This document shows, in pieces, positions 29,119 to 37,981 of a stretch of DNA of 64,000 nt (positions are counted from its first letter, which is position 1; each line of letters starts with the position of its first letter). The stretch comes from Rhodoblastus sp963713695 (GTDB lineage Bacteria > Pseudomonadota > Alphaproteobacteria > Rhizobiales > Beijerinckiaceae). The notes beneath the pieces are model-generated. The model saw only the letters and a list, made by a program, of their open reading frames with translations, did not search any database and had not been told where the DNA came from. Location: the NCBI GenBank assembly GCA_963713695.1, contig CAVQMU010000002.1, positions 372,001 to 436,000 of the forward strand, in the 5' to 3' direction. Position numbers and translations under genes: made by a program.

Positions 29119-30171
29119 ATGACCAAAGTCAAAGCCTATGCCACGAGGGATGCCGATGCGGCGCTGGCGCCGTTCAGCATCGAGCGGCGCGCGCCCGGCC
29201 CGCATGACGTCGAGATCGACATTCTCTTCTGCGGCGTCTGCCATTCCGACCTGCACCAGGCGCGCAACGACTGGGGCAACTCGCAATATCCGATGGTGCC
29301 CGGCCATGAAATCGTCGGGCGCGTGACGCGGGTGGGCGAGCACGTGAAAAAACTCGGGGTGGGCGATCTCGCCGGCGTCGGCTGCATGATCGATTCCTGC
29401 CGCCGCTGCGAACCCTGCGAAGCCGATCTCGAACAATATTGCGCCGACGGCTGCACGCTCACCTACAACAGCCGCGAGCGGGAGACGAAGGCGCCGACCT
29501 TCGGCGGCTATTCCGAAAGCATCGTGGTCGAGCAGCGCTTTGTCGTCAAAGTGCCCGGCAATCTCGATCTCAAGGGCGTCGCGCCGCTGCTGTGCGCGGG
29601 GATCACCACCTATTCGCCGCTGCGTCACTGGAAGGTCGGGCCGGGCCAGAAGGTGGGCGTCGTCGGTCTCGGCGGTCTCGGCCATATGGGCGTCAAATTC
29701 GCCAAGGCCATGGGCGCGCATGTCACGATGATCACGACCTCGCCGGAAAAGGGCAAGGACGCTCTGCGCCTCGGCGCCGACGAAGTGCTGGTCTCCAAGG
29801 ACAAGGAGGCGATGGCCAAGGCGCGCGGAAAATTTCACTTCCTGCTCAACACCATTCCTGTCAGCCATGACATCAACCCCTATCTGGGGCTGCTGAAGCT
29901 CGATGGGGTCATGGCCCTGGTCGGCGCGCTGACGGCTCTCGATCCCGTGATCGGCGGCCTGTTGATCGGCGGCCGGAAGACGGTGGCGGGATCGCTGATC
30001 GGCGGCATGGCGGAAACTCAGGAAATGCTGGATTTCTGCGGCAAGCACAATATTGTCAGCGACATCGAGACGATCCGCATCGACGAGGTGAATGCGGCCT
30101 ATGAGCGGCTGCTGAAAAACGACGTGCGCTATCGCTTCGTGATCGACATGGCCACGCTGAAGGCGGCGTGA
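29119..30171 (+). CDS. Zinc-dependent NAD(P)-linked alcohol dehydrogenase (cinnamyl/YahK-type)
   Basis: 350 residues from ATG 29119. The medium-chain dehydrogenase layout is complete: catalytic zinc ligands in CGVCHSD (about 38-44) and GHEIVG (about 61), structural zinc cysteines in CRRCEPCEADLEQYC, and the coenzyme loop GVVGLGGLGHMGVKFAKAMGA near 180. The pattern is that of NADP-preferring cinnamyl alcohol/aldehyde reductases (YahK, AdhC-like), which reduce a broad set of aldehydes. The isochorismatase-like gene starts 10 bases later, so the two are probably co-transcribed. Confidence 0.92.
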   Translation: MTKVKAYATRDADAALAPFSIERRAPGPHDVEIDILFCGVCHSDLHQARNDWGNSQYPMVPGHEIVGRVTRVGEHVKKLGVGDLAGVGCMIDSCRRCEPCEADLEQYCADGCTLTYNSRERETKAPTFGGYSESIVVEQRFVVKVPGNLDLKGVAPLLCAGITTYSPLRHWKVGPGQKVGVVGLGGLGHMGVKFAKAMGAHVTMITTSPEKGKDALRLGADEVLVSKDKEAMAKARGKFHFLLNTIPVSHDINPYLGLLKLDGVMALVGALTALDPVIGGLLIGGRKTVAGSLIGGMAETQEMLDFCGKHNIVSDIETIRIDEVNAAYERLLKNDVRYRFVIDMATLKAA

Positions 30172-30181
30172 ACGAGAGGGG

Positions 30182-30733
30182 ATGATGTCAGGACAGGCAA
30201 TGCCAAGGCTCGAAGCGTCCTCCTCGTTGCTCCTGCTGATCGATCTCCAATCCCGTCTCGTGCCGGCGATCGACAAGGGCGCGGCTGTCGTCGAAAACGC
30301 GCGGCGCCTGGCCGCCGGCGCGCGCCTGCTCGACGTCGCCATGCTCTACACCGAGCAGAATGCGGAAAAGCTCGGCGCCACAGTTCCCGAACTGGCGGAG
30401 AGGCCTGAACCCGTGCTTCACAAGATGAGCTTCGACGCACTGGACGCGCCGGAATTCCCGATTCGCCTGATCGAGAGACGCTCGGCGGTGGTCGCCGGCT
30501 GCGAAGCGCATGTCTGCGTTCTGCAGACCGCGCTCGGCTTGATCGACAGGGGCGTCCGGGTTTTTGTCGTCGCCGACGCTGTGGGGTCGCGGCGTCCGGA
30601 AAGTTGGGAGGCCGCGATCCGCCGCATGGAACGGCATGGCGTGGAAATCGTCACGACCGAAATGGTCTTGTTCGAATGGCTTAAAACGGCGGCGCATCCG
30701 AATTTTCGCGAGATTTCGAAGTTGATCCGATAG
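30182..30733 (+). CDS. Isochorismatase-family cysteine hydrolase
   Basis: 183 residues with ATG at 30182 (ATG 30185 and 30200 are alternatives; GAGAGGGG lies just before). The triad of the family is visible: Asp in LLLIDLQSRLVPAI (about 21), Lys in VLHKMSF (about 81) and the nucleophile Cys in VVAGCEAHVCVLQTA (about 109). Proteins of this compact type (YcaC-like, bacterial nicotinamidase relatives) hydrolyse amides or are uncharacterised. Substrate unknown. It follows the alcohol dehydrogenase closely. Confidence 0.87.
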   Translation: MMSGQAMPRLEASSSLLLLIDLQSRLVPAIDKGAAVVENARRLAAGARLLDVAMLYTEQNAEKLGATVPELAERPEPVLHKMSFDALDAPEFPIRLIERRSAVVAGCEAHVCVLQTALGLIDRGVRVFVVADAVGSRRPESWEAAIRRMERHGVEIVTTEMVLFEWLKTAAHPNFREISKLIR

Positions 30734-30828
30734 GCCGGGGCTGCGCGCGCCACATTTCCCATCGCGCTCGAAACAATCCGTCCGCCCATGCGTTGCCGCA
30801 CGTAGGGTCAAGCCCGCATTCCCGGAGC

Positions 30829-31641
30829 ATGGAGCGGCTTATGCTTGAGCGGTCGGGAAAAATCTGCATCGGCGTTGGAGGCTGGACTTACGCGCCGTGG
30901 CGCGGGCTTTTTTATCCCAGCGGCGTAACGCAGGAGCGCGAACTCGAGTACGCCAGCCGGCATCTCTCGTCGATCGAGATCAACGGCACTTATTACGGGA
31001 GGCAGAAACGCGAAAGTTTTGTCCGCTGGCGCGAGGCGACGCCCGACGATTTCATCTTTTCCGTCAAGGGGCCGCGATTTGCGACCAACCGCCGCGTCCT
31101 CGCCGAGGCCGGCGGATCGATCGAGCGTTTTATCACCAGCGGCGTGACCGAACTTGGCGGCAAGCTTGGACCGATCCTTTGGCAGATGCTGCCGTCGAAG
31201 CAATTCGTCGAGGACGATTTTGAGGCGTTTCTTGAGCTTCTGCCGAGGCGGCATGATGGGATTGCGCTTCGTCATGCGGTCGAGCTTCGGCATGAGAGTT
31301 TTGCCTGCGCCGCAGCGATAAAAATCGCACGCAAGCATGAAGTCGCCATCGTCCTTGCAGGCGATTCCGAATTTCCGGAGATCGCGGAATTCACCGCCCC
31401 CTTCGTCTACCTGCGCCTGATGGGTTCGAAAGACACGTGGAAGCAGGGATATTCCAACGCGGCGCTCGATCTATGGGCCGATCGCGCAAAGTGTCTTGCC
31501 GAGGGTAAAATGCCGGACGGTTTCGCGCCGATTGTCGAGCCGCCTCGACCGGAAATTCGCGACGTCTTTGTTTATTTCATCGCCGGGCACAAGGCCCACA
31601 ATCCCGCCGCGGCGCAAGCCCTGATGAAAAGATTGGGATGA
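30829..31641 (+). CDS. DUF72 family protein
   Basis: 270 residues from ATG 30829 (ATG 30841 is an alternative, each with a GGAG-like site). DUF72 proteins are TIM-barrel-like and of unknown function. Family text is clear: ICIGVGGWTYAPWRGLFYP at the start, SSIEINGTYYG, FIFSVKGPRFATNRR, LGPILWQMLP, AVELRHESF, FVYLRLMG and the terminal VFVYFIAGHKAHNPAAA. Length is normal. No partner is implied by context; the convergent cytochrome b561 gene ends 15 bases away. Confidence 0.92.
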   Translation: MERLMLERSGKICIGVGGWTYAPWRGLFYPSGVTQERELEYASRHLSSIEINGTYYGRQKRESFVRWREATPDDFIFSVKGPRFATNRRVLAEAGGSIERFITSGVTELGGKLGPILWQMLPSKQFVEDDFEAFLELLPRRHDGIALRHAVELRHESFACAAAIKIARKHEVAIVLAGDSEFPEIAEFTAPFVYLRLMGSKDTWKQGYSNAALDLWADRAKCLAEGKMPDGFAPIVEPPRPEIRDVFVYFIAGHKAHNPAAAQALMKRLG

Positions 31642-31656
31642 GAAGCCGCAGGGGCG

Positions 31657-32217
31657 TCAGCGTCCAGCCAGCCAGCGCGGAACGATCTGCTGAAGCACGC
31701 AGTCGCGGTCGACGAATTGGTGCTTGAGCGCCGCGCCGACATGCAGCGCGATGACAGCCAGCATAAGCCATGTCGCGCCGATATGAATAAGGGTCATTTG
31801 CTCCGCCAACGCCGCCGAGGAGGCGGCGATGTTGGGAACGACGAACATGTTGAAAAATCTCGTGGGGATCGGGAGGATCGTGGCGGAGGCCAGCAGCCAG
31901 CCCGACAAAGTCGCTATCAGCGTGAGCAGGTAGAGCGCCCCGTGCAGCATGGCGCGGGCGCGTTGCATCCACGCCGGCAGGGGTGGCGACGGCGGCGCGC
32001 GGCTTGCCAGACGCGCGATCAGGCGCCCCGGCAGCAGCGCCAGCGCGACGAAGCCAAGCGACTTGTGCAATTGGTAGAAATCGTATCTGCGCGCGGGGTC
32101 GTCGACCGCATGAACCATCGCCAGGCCAAGCGCCAGAAGGGCGAGGACGACCAGCGCTGACAGCCAGTGCAGCGCGATCGTCGCGGAACTCCAGCGTGGC
32201 GCCCCGGACGGGTTCAC
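31657..32217 (-). CDS. Cytochrome b561 (bacterial, diheme membrane protein)
   Basis: 186 residues from a GTG at 32217 that overlaps the YceI stop as GTGA, a coupling arrangement that decides the start. Four membrane helices and the heme-ligating histidines of the cytochrome b561/YceJ family are present: ATIALHWLSALVVLAL (His near 17), FYQLHKSLGFVAL (His near 51), LIHIGATWLMLAVIALHVGAALKHQF (His pair). It probably passes electrons between quinone and periplasmic partners. The yceJ-yceI pairing is widespread. Confidence 0.92.
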   Translation of the reverse strand: MNPSGAPRWSSATIALHWLSALVVLALLALGLAMVHAVDDPARRYDFYQLHKSLGFVALALLPGRLIARLASRAPPSPPLPAWMQRARAMLHGALYLLTLIATLSGWLLASATILPIPTRFFNMFVVPNIAASSAALAEQMTLIHIGATWLMLAVIALHVGAALKHQFVDRDCVLQQIVPRWLAGR

Positions 32218-32813
32218 TGGTCCAGCGCCGCGCTGGAAATCGTAAGGGACACATCGCGCGAAATGACGGGATAGCCGGAGATCATCCCGTAATCGAGGCG
32301 GTCTATTTTCGTTTTTGCTGTGAACTCGAGGCGCGTGCGGCCGCCGTCTCGTTGCTTGCTTACGTCGACGTCGACGCTGAGGGGGCGGGTGACTCCGAGC
32401 AAAGTCAGGGCGCCGGTGACGCGGACCGTGGTCTCGCTGGTCTTCTCGACGGAGGTCGAGGTGAAGTCGATCGTCGGAAATCCGTCGGAGTTGAGCAGGG
32501 CGGCGCTGCGGATGAAATCGTTGAAGCCGGAGGAGCCGGCCTCGACCGAACCGGCCTGCACCTGAAAGCTGACGCGACTTTTGGAGGGATGATCGAAATC
32601 CACTGCGAGGCGACCGCTGAAATGCTCGAATTTTCCTGTCGTGCGCGGCCATCCGACCGCGTCGATCGAAAAGCCGATATGCGTATGCGCAGGATCGATC
32701 GACCAGTTGGAGCGGTCCGGGGCGGCTCGGCCAGGCGCCGGAGGAGCGAACGCGGCCGCAGCGAGCGCGACGGCGAACGCGCCTGCGCGTAAATTGCCAG
32801 TTGAATTGAGCAT
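32214..32813 (-). CDS. YceI-like periplasmic lipocalin-fold protein
   Basis: 199 residues from ATG 32813 with signal peptide (AFAVALAAAAFAPPAPGRAA). The mature part matches the YceI family, which binds polyisoprenoids: SNWSIDPAHTHIGFSID at the start, FSGRLAVDFDHP, SGFNDFIRSAALLNSDGFPTIDFTST, VTGALTLLGVTRPLSVDVD and DYGMISGYPVISRDVSLTI at the end. It is encoded ahead of and overlapping a cytochrome b561 gene, the standard YceI/YceJ operon. The likely task is handling an isoprenoid quinone or lipid in the periplasm. Confidence 0.92.
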   Translation of the reverse strand: MLNSTGNLRAGAFAVALAAAAFAPPAPGRAAPDRSNWSIDPAHTHIGFSIDAVGWPRTTGKFEHFSGRLAVDFDHPSKSRVSFQVQAGSVEAGSSGFNDFIRSAALLNSDGFPTIDFTSTSVEKTSETTVRVTGALTLLGVTRPLSVDVDVSKQRDGGRTRLEFTAKTKIDRLDYGMISGYPVISRDVSLTISSAALDQ

Positions 32814-32892
32814 GTGCGCCTTTGGTTCGACTGCCCGGCAGCTATTGCTGCACAAATGCGTCGAAGAAGAGGCTACATTTGTTTTCAGAGGA

Positions 32893-32968
32893 TGGTGGGC
32901 CGGGCAGGACTCGAACCTGCAACCAGACCGTTATGAGCGGCCGGCTCTAACCATTGAGCTACCGGCCC
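32893..32968 (-). tRNA. tRNA-Ile (CAU anticodon, lysidine type)
   Basis: A 76-nt cloverleaf on the minus strand: acceptor GGGCCGG pairs with CCGGCCC, the T loop is GGTTCGAGTCC, and CCA is encoded. The anticodon loop is CTCATAA, giving CAU. The absence of initiator features and the overall similarity to tRNA-Ile2 point to the isoleucine AUA decoder whose wobble C is converted by TilS, not to methionine. Confidence 0.88.
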
Positions 32969-32997
32969 CACCTGCGCGGAAGAGCGCGCGCCGCGTT

Positions 32998-33450
32998 TTA
33001 GACCGATTTCCTGGAATTTGGCAACGCGCCGTGCAAAACCTCGTCCTCCGCCGGAATCGGGCGCGGCCGGCCATTGTCGTCGATGGCGACGAAGGTGAAG
33101 GTCGCGTCAGTCACTTTTTCCAGTTCATGCGAAATGAAACGCTTGGCCCAGGCCTCGATATGCAGCTTCATCGAGGTGCGGCCGACCGATTCCACCACCG
33201 TATAAACCGACAGCACGTCGCCGACCCGCACGGGGCGGATGAAGATCATCGTGTCGACTTTGATCGTCACCACGCGGCCGCGCGCCCGCTCGACGGCGGC
33301 TATGCCGCCGGCCATGTCCATTTGCGACAGCACCCAGCCGCCGAAAATGTCGCCATTGGCGTTGGTGTCGGCGGGCATGGCGATCACCCTCGCGGTCAAC
33401 GCGCCGTTGGGGGCGTCGCCGTCGTGCATTTCCGCTGCGCTCATCAGCAT
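32998..33450 (-). CDS. Acyl-CoA thioesterase, YciA/BACH hotdog type
   Basis: 150 residues (ATG 33450; ATG 33444 also possible). A single hotdog domain carries the family text RVIAMPADTNANGDIFGGWVLSQMDMAGG, with the catalytic Asp in ANGDIFGGW, then KVDTMIFIRPVRVGDVLSVY and DATFTFVAIDDNGRPRP. Such enzymes hydrolyse acyl-CoAs, often with broad chain length, and act as hexamers or trimers of dimers. It stands between the tRNA-Ile and msrB genes without an operon partner. Confidence 0.9.
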   Translation of the reverse strand: MLMSAAEMHDGDAPNGALTARVIAMPADTNANGDIFGGWVLSQMDMAGGIAAVERARGRVVTIKVDTMIFIRPVRVGDVLSVYTVVESVGRTSMKLHIEAWAKRFISHELEKVTDATFTFVAIDDNGRPRPIPAEDEVLHGALPNSRKSV

Positions 33451-33595
33451 GGACCTCCGAATTTGCGGCCAAGGTTAAAGCGGGACCGTGCAAAAGGCGA
33501 GAGCGCCTGAAAACGGGGAGAGGGGACGGCCCCAAATCCTTGCGGCGCCGCGAAAACGCCTTATCTACAACGCTTTCCCCGCCAGGGAGGCGCGC

Positions 33596-33997
33596 GTGAC
33601 GACGAAAACCTTCAAAATCAGCCGATCCGACGAGGAATGGCGCGCAAAGCTCACGCCGGAGCAATATGACGTGCTGCGCCGCCATGGCACCGAGCGCCCA
33701 GGCTCTTGCGCCCTAAATCATGAAAAGCGCCCAGGCGCCTTTTTTTGCGCGGGTTGCGGGCAGGAATTGTTTCGTTCGGGCGAGAAATTCAATTCGGGAA
33801 CGGGCTGGCCGAGCTTTTTCGATCCCATCGAGGGGGCGGTCGAGGACGACAGGGACATGAGCCATGGCATGGTTCGCACCGAGGTCCATTGCAGCCAATG
33901 CGGTGGTCATCTCGGCCACGTCTTCGACGACGGGCCGCCGCCGACCCATCTGCGCTACTGCATCAACGGGGTTGCGCTGGACTTCAAGCCGGACTGA
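33596..33997 (+). CDS. msrB: Peptide-methionine (R)-S-oxide reductase MsrB
   Basis: 133 residues from GTG 33596, preceded by GGGAGG; the open frame extends upstream but this site fixes the start. Two CxxC zinc pairs (CAGCG near 46 and CSQCGGHLGHVF near 93) and the catalytic block HLRYCINGVALDFKPD at the C-terminus, with the reactive Cys, are all present, as is FNSGTGWPSFFDP. It reduces methionine-R-sulfoxide in proteins using thioredoxin. There is no leader, so it is cytoplasmic. Confidence 0.95.
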   Translation: MTTKTFKISRSDEEWRAKLTPEQYDVLRRHGTERPGSCALNHEKRPGAFFCAGCGQELFRSGEKFNSGTGWPSFFDPIEGAVEDDRDMSHGMVRTEVHCSQCGGHLGHVFDDGPPPTHLRYCINGVALDFKPD

Positions 33998-34112
33998 CGC
34001 GTGCAGTTGAGCTTACGCGGTTTGCCGCCGTGAATCATAATTCTGGCGATTTTCCGCAAAAAACGCTATGGAGCGGCAAAAGGGCGCTCCCCTCCAGCTT
34101 CAGGGAACATTC

Positions 34113-34565
34113 ATGCGCAAGGTTGTTGGCGCGAAACTGCATGGCATCCACGTGACCGATGCCAATATCGACTATCACGGCTCGATCACGCTCGATCCTG
34201 ATCATTGCGAGGAAGCGGGGATTCTGCCGCTGGAATTCGTGGAGATCTGGAACAAGAATTCCGGCGCGCGCATCTCGACCTACGTGATCCTCGGCGAGCG
34301 GGGCTCGCGCTGCTGCATCCTCAATGGCGCGGCGGCGCGCACCTGCCAGCCCGGCGACCAGATCATCATCTGCAGCTCGATCTATATCGAGGCGGCCGAA
34401 ATCCCCTCCCTGCGCCCAAAGGTGCTGGCGTTCGATCGCGAAAACCGCATCATCGACCGTCTCTCCTACCATGTCGATCTCGACGAATCGGGCCGCTACC
34501 GCTTTTCCATCCAGGACGAGACGGGCGAAAAACAGCCGATCCCGCTGAAAGCCAAGCAAAGCTGA
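34113..34565 (+). CDS. panD: Aspartate 1-decarboxylase
   Basis: 150 residues from ATG 34113 (MRKVVGAKLHGIHVTDAN). PanD makes beta-alanine for pantothenate/CoA. The self-cleavage site YHGSITLD (Gly23-Ser24) that creates the pyruvoyl cofactor is intact, as are WNKNSGARISTYVI (Arg substrate contact) and the GAAARTCQPGDQIIICS loop. It is about 24 residues longer than the E. coli enzyme, with an extra acidic C-terminal tail. Monocistronic by position; serA starts 76 bases on. Confidence 0.95.
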   Translation: MRKVVGAKLHGIHVTDANIDYHGSITLDPDHCEEAGILPLEFVEIWNKNSGARISTYVILGERGSRCCILNGAAARTCQPGDQIIICSSIYIEAAEIPSLRPKVLAFDRENRIIDRLSYHVDLDESGRYRFSIQDETGEKQPIPLKAKQS

Positions 34566-34641
34566 CAAGCAAATCTGAAATTTCGCGACCTCACCGCAAG
34601 TCGCGTGCGGCGCCTCGCGCGCCGTCGAAGGAGTTTTCACG

Positions 34642-35886
34642 ATGAATGCAGGACTGTCGTTTCCCAAGGACAAGATCAGGGTCTTGTTGCTGGAAGGCAT
34701 CCACGAGAGCGCCGTCGCCCTGTTCCAGGCGGCGGGCTACACCAATGTCACCCGCCTGACCAAGGCGCTCGACGGCGAGGCGTTGCGCGAAGCCCTGCAG
34801 GGGGTCCATATCGTCGGCATCCGCTCGCGCACAAAACTGACGGAAGAGGCCTTCGAGGCGGCGGACCGGCTCATCGCGGTGGGCTGCTTTTCGGTGGGCA
34901 CCAACCAGGTCAACCTCAATTCGGGCCGGGTGCGCGGCATTCCCGTGTTCAACGCGCCCTTCTCCAACACCCGCTCGGTGGCGGAACTCGTGATCGGCGA
35001 GATCGTCATGCTGCTGCGCCGCATTTTTCCGCGCTCGGTTTCGGCGCATGACGGCGGCTGGGACAAGAGCGCCAACGACAGCCTCGAAGTGCGCGGCAAG
35101 ACGCTCGGCATCGTCGGCTACGGCAATATCGGCAGCCAGCTGTCGATGCTGGCCGAGAGCATGGGCATGAAGGTGATCTTCTTCGACGTCACCGACAAGT
35201 TGCGCCATGGCAATACCGAGCCCTGCGATACGCTCGACGAACTTCTCGCCCAGGCCGACGTGGTCAGCCTGCATGTGCCGGAAACGCCGCAGACCAAGAA
35301 CATGATGGGCGAAGAGCAGTTCCGGAAGATGAAGAAGGGCGCCTATTTCATCAACAACGCCCGCGGCACCGTGGTGGACATCGATGCGCTGGCGCGGGCG
35401 ATCAAGGACAAGCATCTGCGCGGCGCGGCGGTGGACGTATTCCCCAAGGAGCCGGCCGGCAACGCCGAAAAATTCGTGTCGCCGCTGCAGGGCCTGGAGA
35501 ACGTGATCCTGTCGCCGCATATCGGCGGCTCGACGGAAGAGGCGCAGGAGCGTATCGGCGCGGAAGTGGCGCGCAAGCTCATCGACTATTCGGATGTCGG
35601 CTCGACGCTCGGCGCGGTCAATTTCCCTCAGGTGCAGCTCCCGCCGCGGCCCAATGGCACGCGCTACATGCATGTCCACCGCAACGTGCCGGGTATGATG
35701 ATGCGATTGAACGACATTTTTTCCAGGCGCAGCATGAACATCGCGTCGCAGTTCCTGCAGACGGACGGCGAGGTCGGCTATGTGGTGATCGAGGCCGACG
35801 GCACTCGCGAGGATTGCGAACAGGTGCTTGAGGAAATCCGCGCGCTGGAAGGAACCATGCGCGCCCGGATCATCTACGAGCGGTGA
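34642..35886 (+). CDS. serA: D-3-phosphoglycerate dehydrogenase
   Basis: 414 residues from ATG 34642. It oxidises 3-phosphoglycerate to 3-phosphohydroxypyruvate, the first step of serine synthesis, relevant to the serine cycle in methylotrophs. Nucleotide-binding GYGNIG at 159-164, catalytic Arg in NNARGTVVDIDAL, Glu in the following helix and His in LSPHIGGSTEEAQ are visible. The C-terminal ACT domain (about 340-414, YMHVHRNVPGMMMRLNDIF) matches the E. coli-like form with serine feedback. A terminator follows 22 bases after the stop. Confidence 0.95.
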   Translation: MNAGLSFPKDKIRVLLLEGIHESAVALFQAAGYTNVTRLTKALDGEALREALQGVHIVGIRSRTKLTEEAFEAADRLIAVGCFSVGTNQVNLNSGRVRGIPVFNAPFSNTRSVAELVIGEIVMLLRRIFPRSVSAHDGGWDKSANDSLEVRGKTLGIVGYGNIGSQLSMLAESMGMKVIFFDVTDKLRHGNTEPCDTLDELLAQADVVSLHVPETPQTKNMMGEEQFRKMKKGAYFINNARGTVVDIDALARAIKDKHLRGAAVDVFPKEPAGNAEKFVSPLQGLENVILSPHIGGSTEEAQERIGAEVARKLIDYSDVGSTLGAVNFPQVQLPPRPNGTRYMHVHRNVPGMMMRLNDIFSRRSMNIASQFLQTDGEVGYVVIEADGTREDCEQVLEEIRALEGTMRARIIYER

Positions 35887-35908
35887 CGGGTTTCTGCTGA
35901 AACTGGAA

Positions 35909-35937
35909 GGGCGCTGTCTCGCGACGGCGCCCTTTTT
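35909..35937 (+). terminator. Rho-independent terminator after serA
   Basis: GGGCGC (35909-35914) pairs with GCGCCC (35927-35932), with an inner GTC/GAC extension around TCGC, and TTTTT follows. It sits between serA and the convergent helix-hairpin-helix gene. Confidence 0.85.
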
Positions 35938-35955
35938 CATTGCCGAGGCGCAAGC

Positions 35956-36300
35956 TTACTTCTGCTTGGCGATGATCTTGTTCTTGATGCCGTTATAGAC
36001 GCCTTCGGTCAGGATGTTCTTCTGTACCAGTTCATCCTTGCCCTTGTAGGGGCGGCCGGCGATGATCGCCTTGGCGCGGACGTCGCCGATGCCCTTGAGG
36101 GCCTGGAGCTCTTCCTGGCTGGCGGTGTTGATGTCGAGCAGGTCCGGCTTGGCCTTCATCGCGCCGGCAGGCGCGGGCGCCGCTGCAGGCTTGGCCGGGG
36201 CGGCAGGCGCGGTAGTCGCAGGCGCGGGAGCCTGGGCGAAGGCAGGGATGGCGAGGGCAAGCGAAGCGGCGGCTATGAAAGCGCGCAGGGTCTTGTTCAT
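35956..36300 (-). CDS. Secreted helix-hairpin-helix (ComEA-like) protein
   Basis: 114 residues. A signal peptide (AFIAAASLALAIPAFAQA) is followed by a Pro/Ala-rich linker to about residue 50 and one HhH domain (LLDINTASQEELQALKGIGDVRAKAIIAGRPY), the non-specific DNA-binding module of ComEA. The C-terminal part (ELVQKNILTEGVYNGIKNKI) completes the fold. In Rhizobiales such small proteins are common and not proven to act in DNA uptake. No other competence gene lies nearby. Confidence 0.87.
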   Translation of the reverse strand: MNKTLRAFIAAASLALAIPAFAQAPAPATTAPAAPAKPAAAPAPAGAMKAKPDLLDINTASQEELQALKGIGDVRAKAIIAGRPYKGKDELVQKNILTEGVYNGIKNKIIAKQK

Positions 36301-36526
36301 GGCAAATGTCCTTTTCGCCGAATGGGCGTGTGCGGGGCGTTTCCTGTGGCGGCCGGACGCGGAGAGCGCCGCCGGGACGAAAGCTTCACCATTCCCGGCC
36401 GTTCGTCAAGATTTGCAGGCAGGGCGGCGATTTCAAGGGCATCACGAAGAAATATCGGGCTCCGCGCTTGCCGGGCGGTCCTGTCCTGATTATGGTCCGC
36501 CCCCACCGACCGCCTGAGTCGGACAT

Positions 36527-36601
36527 TGGGGCGTCGCCAAGCGGTAAGGCAGCGGATTTTGATTCCGCCATACGGAGGTTCGAATCCTCCCGCCCCAGCC
36601 A
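36527..36601 (+). tRNA. tRNA-Gln (UUG)
   Basis: A 75-nt cloverleaf: acceptor TGGGGCG pairs with CGCCCCA, discriminator G, CCA encoded. The anticodon loop TTTTGAT gives TTG, and the T loop is GGTTCGAATCC. The U1-A72 acceptor pair is typical of bacterial tRNA-Gln. Confidence 0.95.
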
Positions 36602-36809
36602 GACCTCTGCCCTAGGTCCAAGATTTCCCGGAATTCCTGAGTTTTTGTCCTGGCTCGCCCTGAGCCGGGGACGATTGTGCCCAGAGGTGTCGCACAGGCC
36701 TGCCGCCGTCGCTCGGCTCGCTCCATCGACAAAGCCCAAGGAAGCGGCGCAAAATGCGAACAGATCGATCAAGCCACCATCGTGCTTGACCCAGCCAAAC
36801 GGATCGCAA

Positions 36810-37559
36810 ATGAAGGACATGCTGATCGTTGCAGTCGCTGGGCTTGTGGCAGGCGCCATGAACGCTATCGCCGGCGGCGGATCCTTCGTAACCCTGCCAG
36901 CGCTGGTTGCCGCCGGCGTTCCCTCGCTTTTCGCCAACGCCACGTCCACGGTGGCGCTGGTGCCGAGCGCGCTGGCGACGGCTTTCGCCTACCGCCACGA
37001 TTTTCAGGAATTCGAGGGCGTCAAGCTCTCCACAATGGCTGTGATCAGCGTCGTCGGCGGCGCGCTTGGCGCCATGTTGCTTTTGGTCACTTCGCAAAAC
37101 GCCTTCGACAACATTTTTCCCTTCCTGTTGCTTTTCGGCGTGCTGGTCTTCGCCTTTGGCCGCAAACTCGGCGAAGCCTTGCGCAAGCGCATGACGATTC
37201 ATCCGCACGCCATGCCGGGGACGCAATTTGTGCTGGGTATTTACGGGGGCTATTTTGGCGGCGCGGTCGGCGTCATGATGCTCGCCGCATGGAGCGTGCT
37301 GACGACGGCGACCATCAACAACATGCAAGCCTCCCGGCATTTGATGAACGCCTCCATGAACGCCACCGCCTCAGTGTTTTTCGTGGCAGGGGGGCTTATC
37401 CGCTGGAAGGTCATGGCGATCTTGCTGGTCTTCTCGACGATCGGCGGCTATCTCGCTGGCCACTTCGGGCGCAGGCTTGATCCGGGAAAGGCGCGCATTG
37501 TGATTTCCTGCCTCAACGCAGTCATTACCGCGGTCATATTCTGGCGCCGCTTTGGATGA
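36810..37559 (+). CDS. TauE/SafE-family membrane transporter
   Basis: 249 residues from ATG 36810 (MKDMLIVAVAGLVAGAMNA); the open frame upstream runs through the tRNA and is not real. About seven to eight hydrophobic spans and the family repeats are visible: NAIAGGGSFVTLPALVAAGVP near the start and GIYGGYFGGAVGVMMLA near 145, then MNASMNATASVFFVAGG. These proteins are proposed exporters or importers of sulfite, sulfoacetate or other organosulfur anions. Substrate cannot be assigned without a partner operon. Confidence 0.9.
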   Translation: MKDMLIVAVAGLVAGAMNAIAGGGSFVTLPALVAAGVPSLFANATSTVALVPSALATAFAYRHDFQEFEGVKLSTMAVISVVGGALGAMLLLVTSQNAFDNIFPFLLLFGVLVFAFGRKLGEALRKRMTIHPHAMPGTQFVLGIYGGYFGGAVGVMMLAAWSVLTTATINNMQASRHLMNASMNATASVFFVAGGLIRWKVMAILLVFSTIGGYLAGHFGRRLDPGKARIVISCLNAVITAVIFWRRFG

Positions 37560-37629
37560 GCAGCGCCGCCGCGCGAGGCTAACTCCGGATCATCCGGCAT
37601 GGGGCGCAGCAGGCGACCGAACGCCGCTT

Positions 37630-37914
37630 TCAATCAGTCACCCTGCCCAATTTGCGCGCCGAGCCTTGGGGATTGATTTTGGGGCCGTCCACGATCCAGG
37701 CGTCGAAGAAAAATTGCGCGCCGACGTTGAGTTGGCGACAAATCTTGTAGAGCAGCTCCGCTCCAAGCCGCTCACGGCCCGATTCGTAAGCCTGAAGCTG
37801 TGCGTCCGAAACGCCTATGGCGGAGGCCAGGGCAGGTCTCTGCATACCCAGCTGAATTCTGCGCAGGCGAACCCTGGCGCCAACGATCTGGTCCACGCTG
37901 TCGGATTTTCGCAT
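37630..37914 (-). CDS. XRE-family helix-turn-helix regulator
   Basis: 94 residues. One HTH_3 domain (about 10-66): VGARVRLRRIQLGMQRPALASAIGVSDAQLQAYESGRERL, the lambda-repressor-like fold seen in many Rhizobiales regulators. The C-terminal 25 residues are basic. The start at 37914 lies about 70 bases from the stop of the receiver-domain gene on the same strand, so the two may be transcribed together. Target unknown. Confidence 0.85.
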   Translation of the reverse strand: MRKSDSVDQIVGARVRLRRIQLGMQRPALASAIGVSDAQLQAYESGRERLGAELLYKICRQLNVGAQFFFDAWIVDGPKINPQGSARKLGRVTD

Positions 37915-37981
37915 GTCTCATTTTCCCTTTTCGATGTGCCCCCGTTTTTCAAGCGTCGCAGATGACTTGAAGCGGGCGGGA

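Noticed and set aside
28150..29207. Several short overlapping open frames after 28,150 that could be called separate genes
   Set aside because: Joined by six single-base removals they give one continuous GT2 domain, so they are pieces of the glycosyltransferase that starts at 26453.
32893..32968. Reading the CAU tRNA as tRNA-Met
   Set aside because: The stem sequences and the CTCATAA anticodon loop resemble tRNA-Ile2 (lysidine-modified) more than elongator or initiator Met tRNAs.
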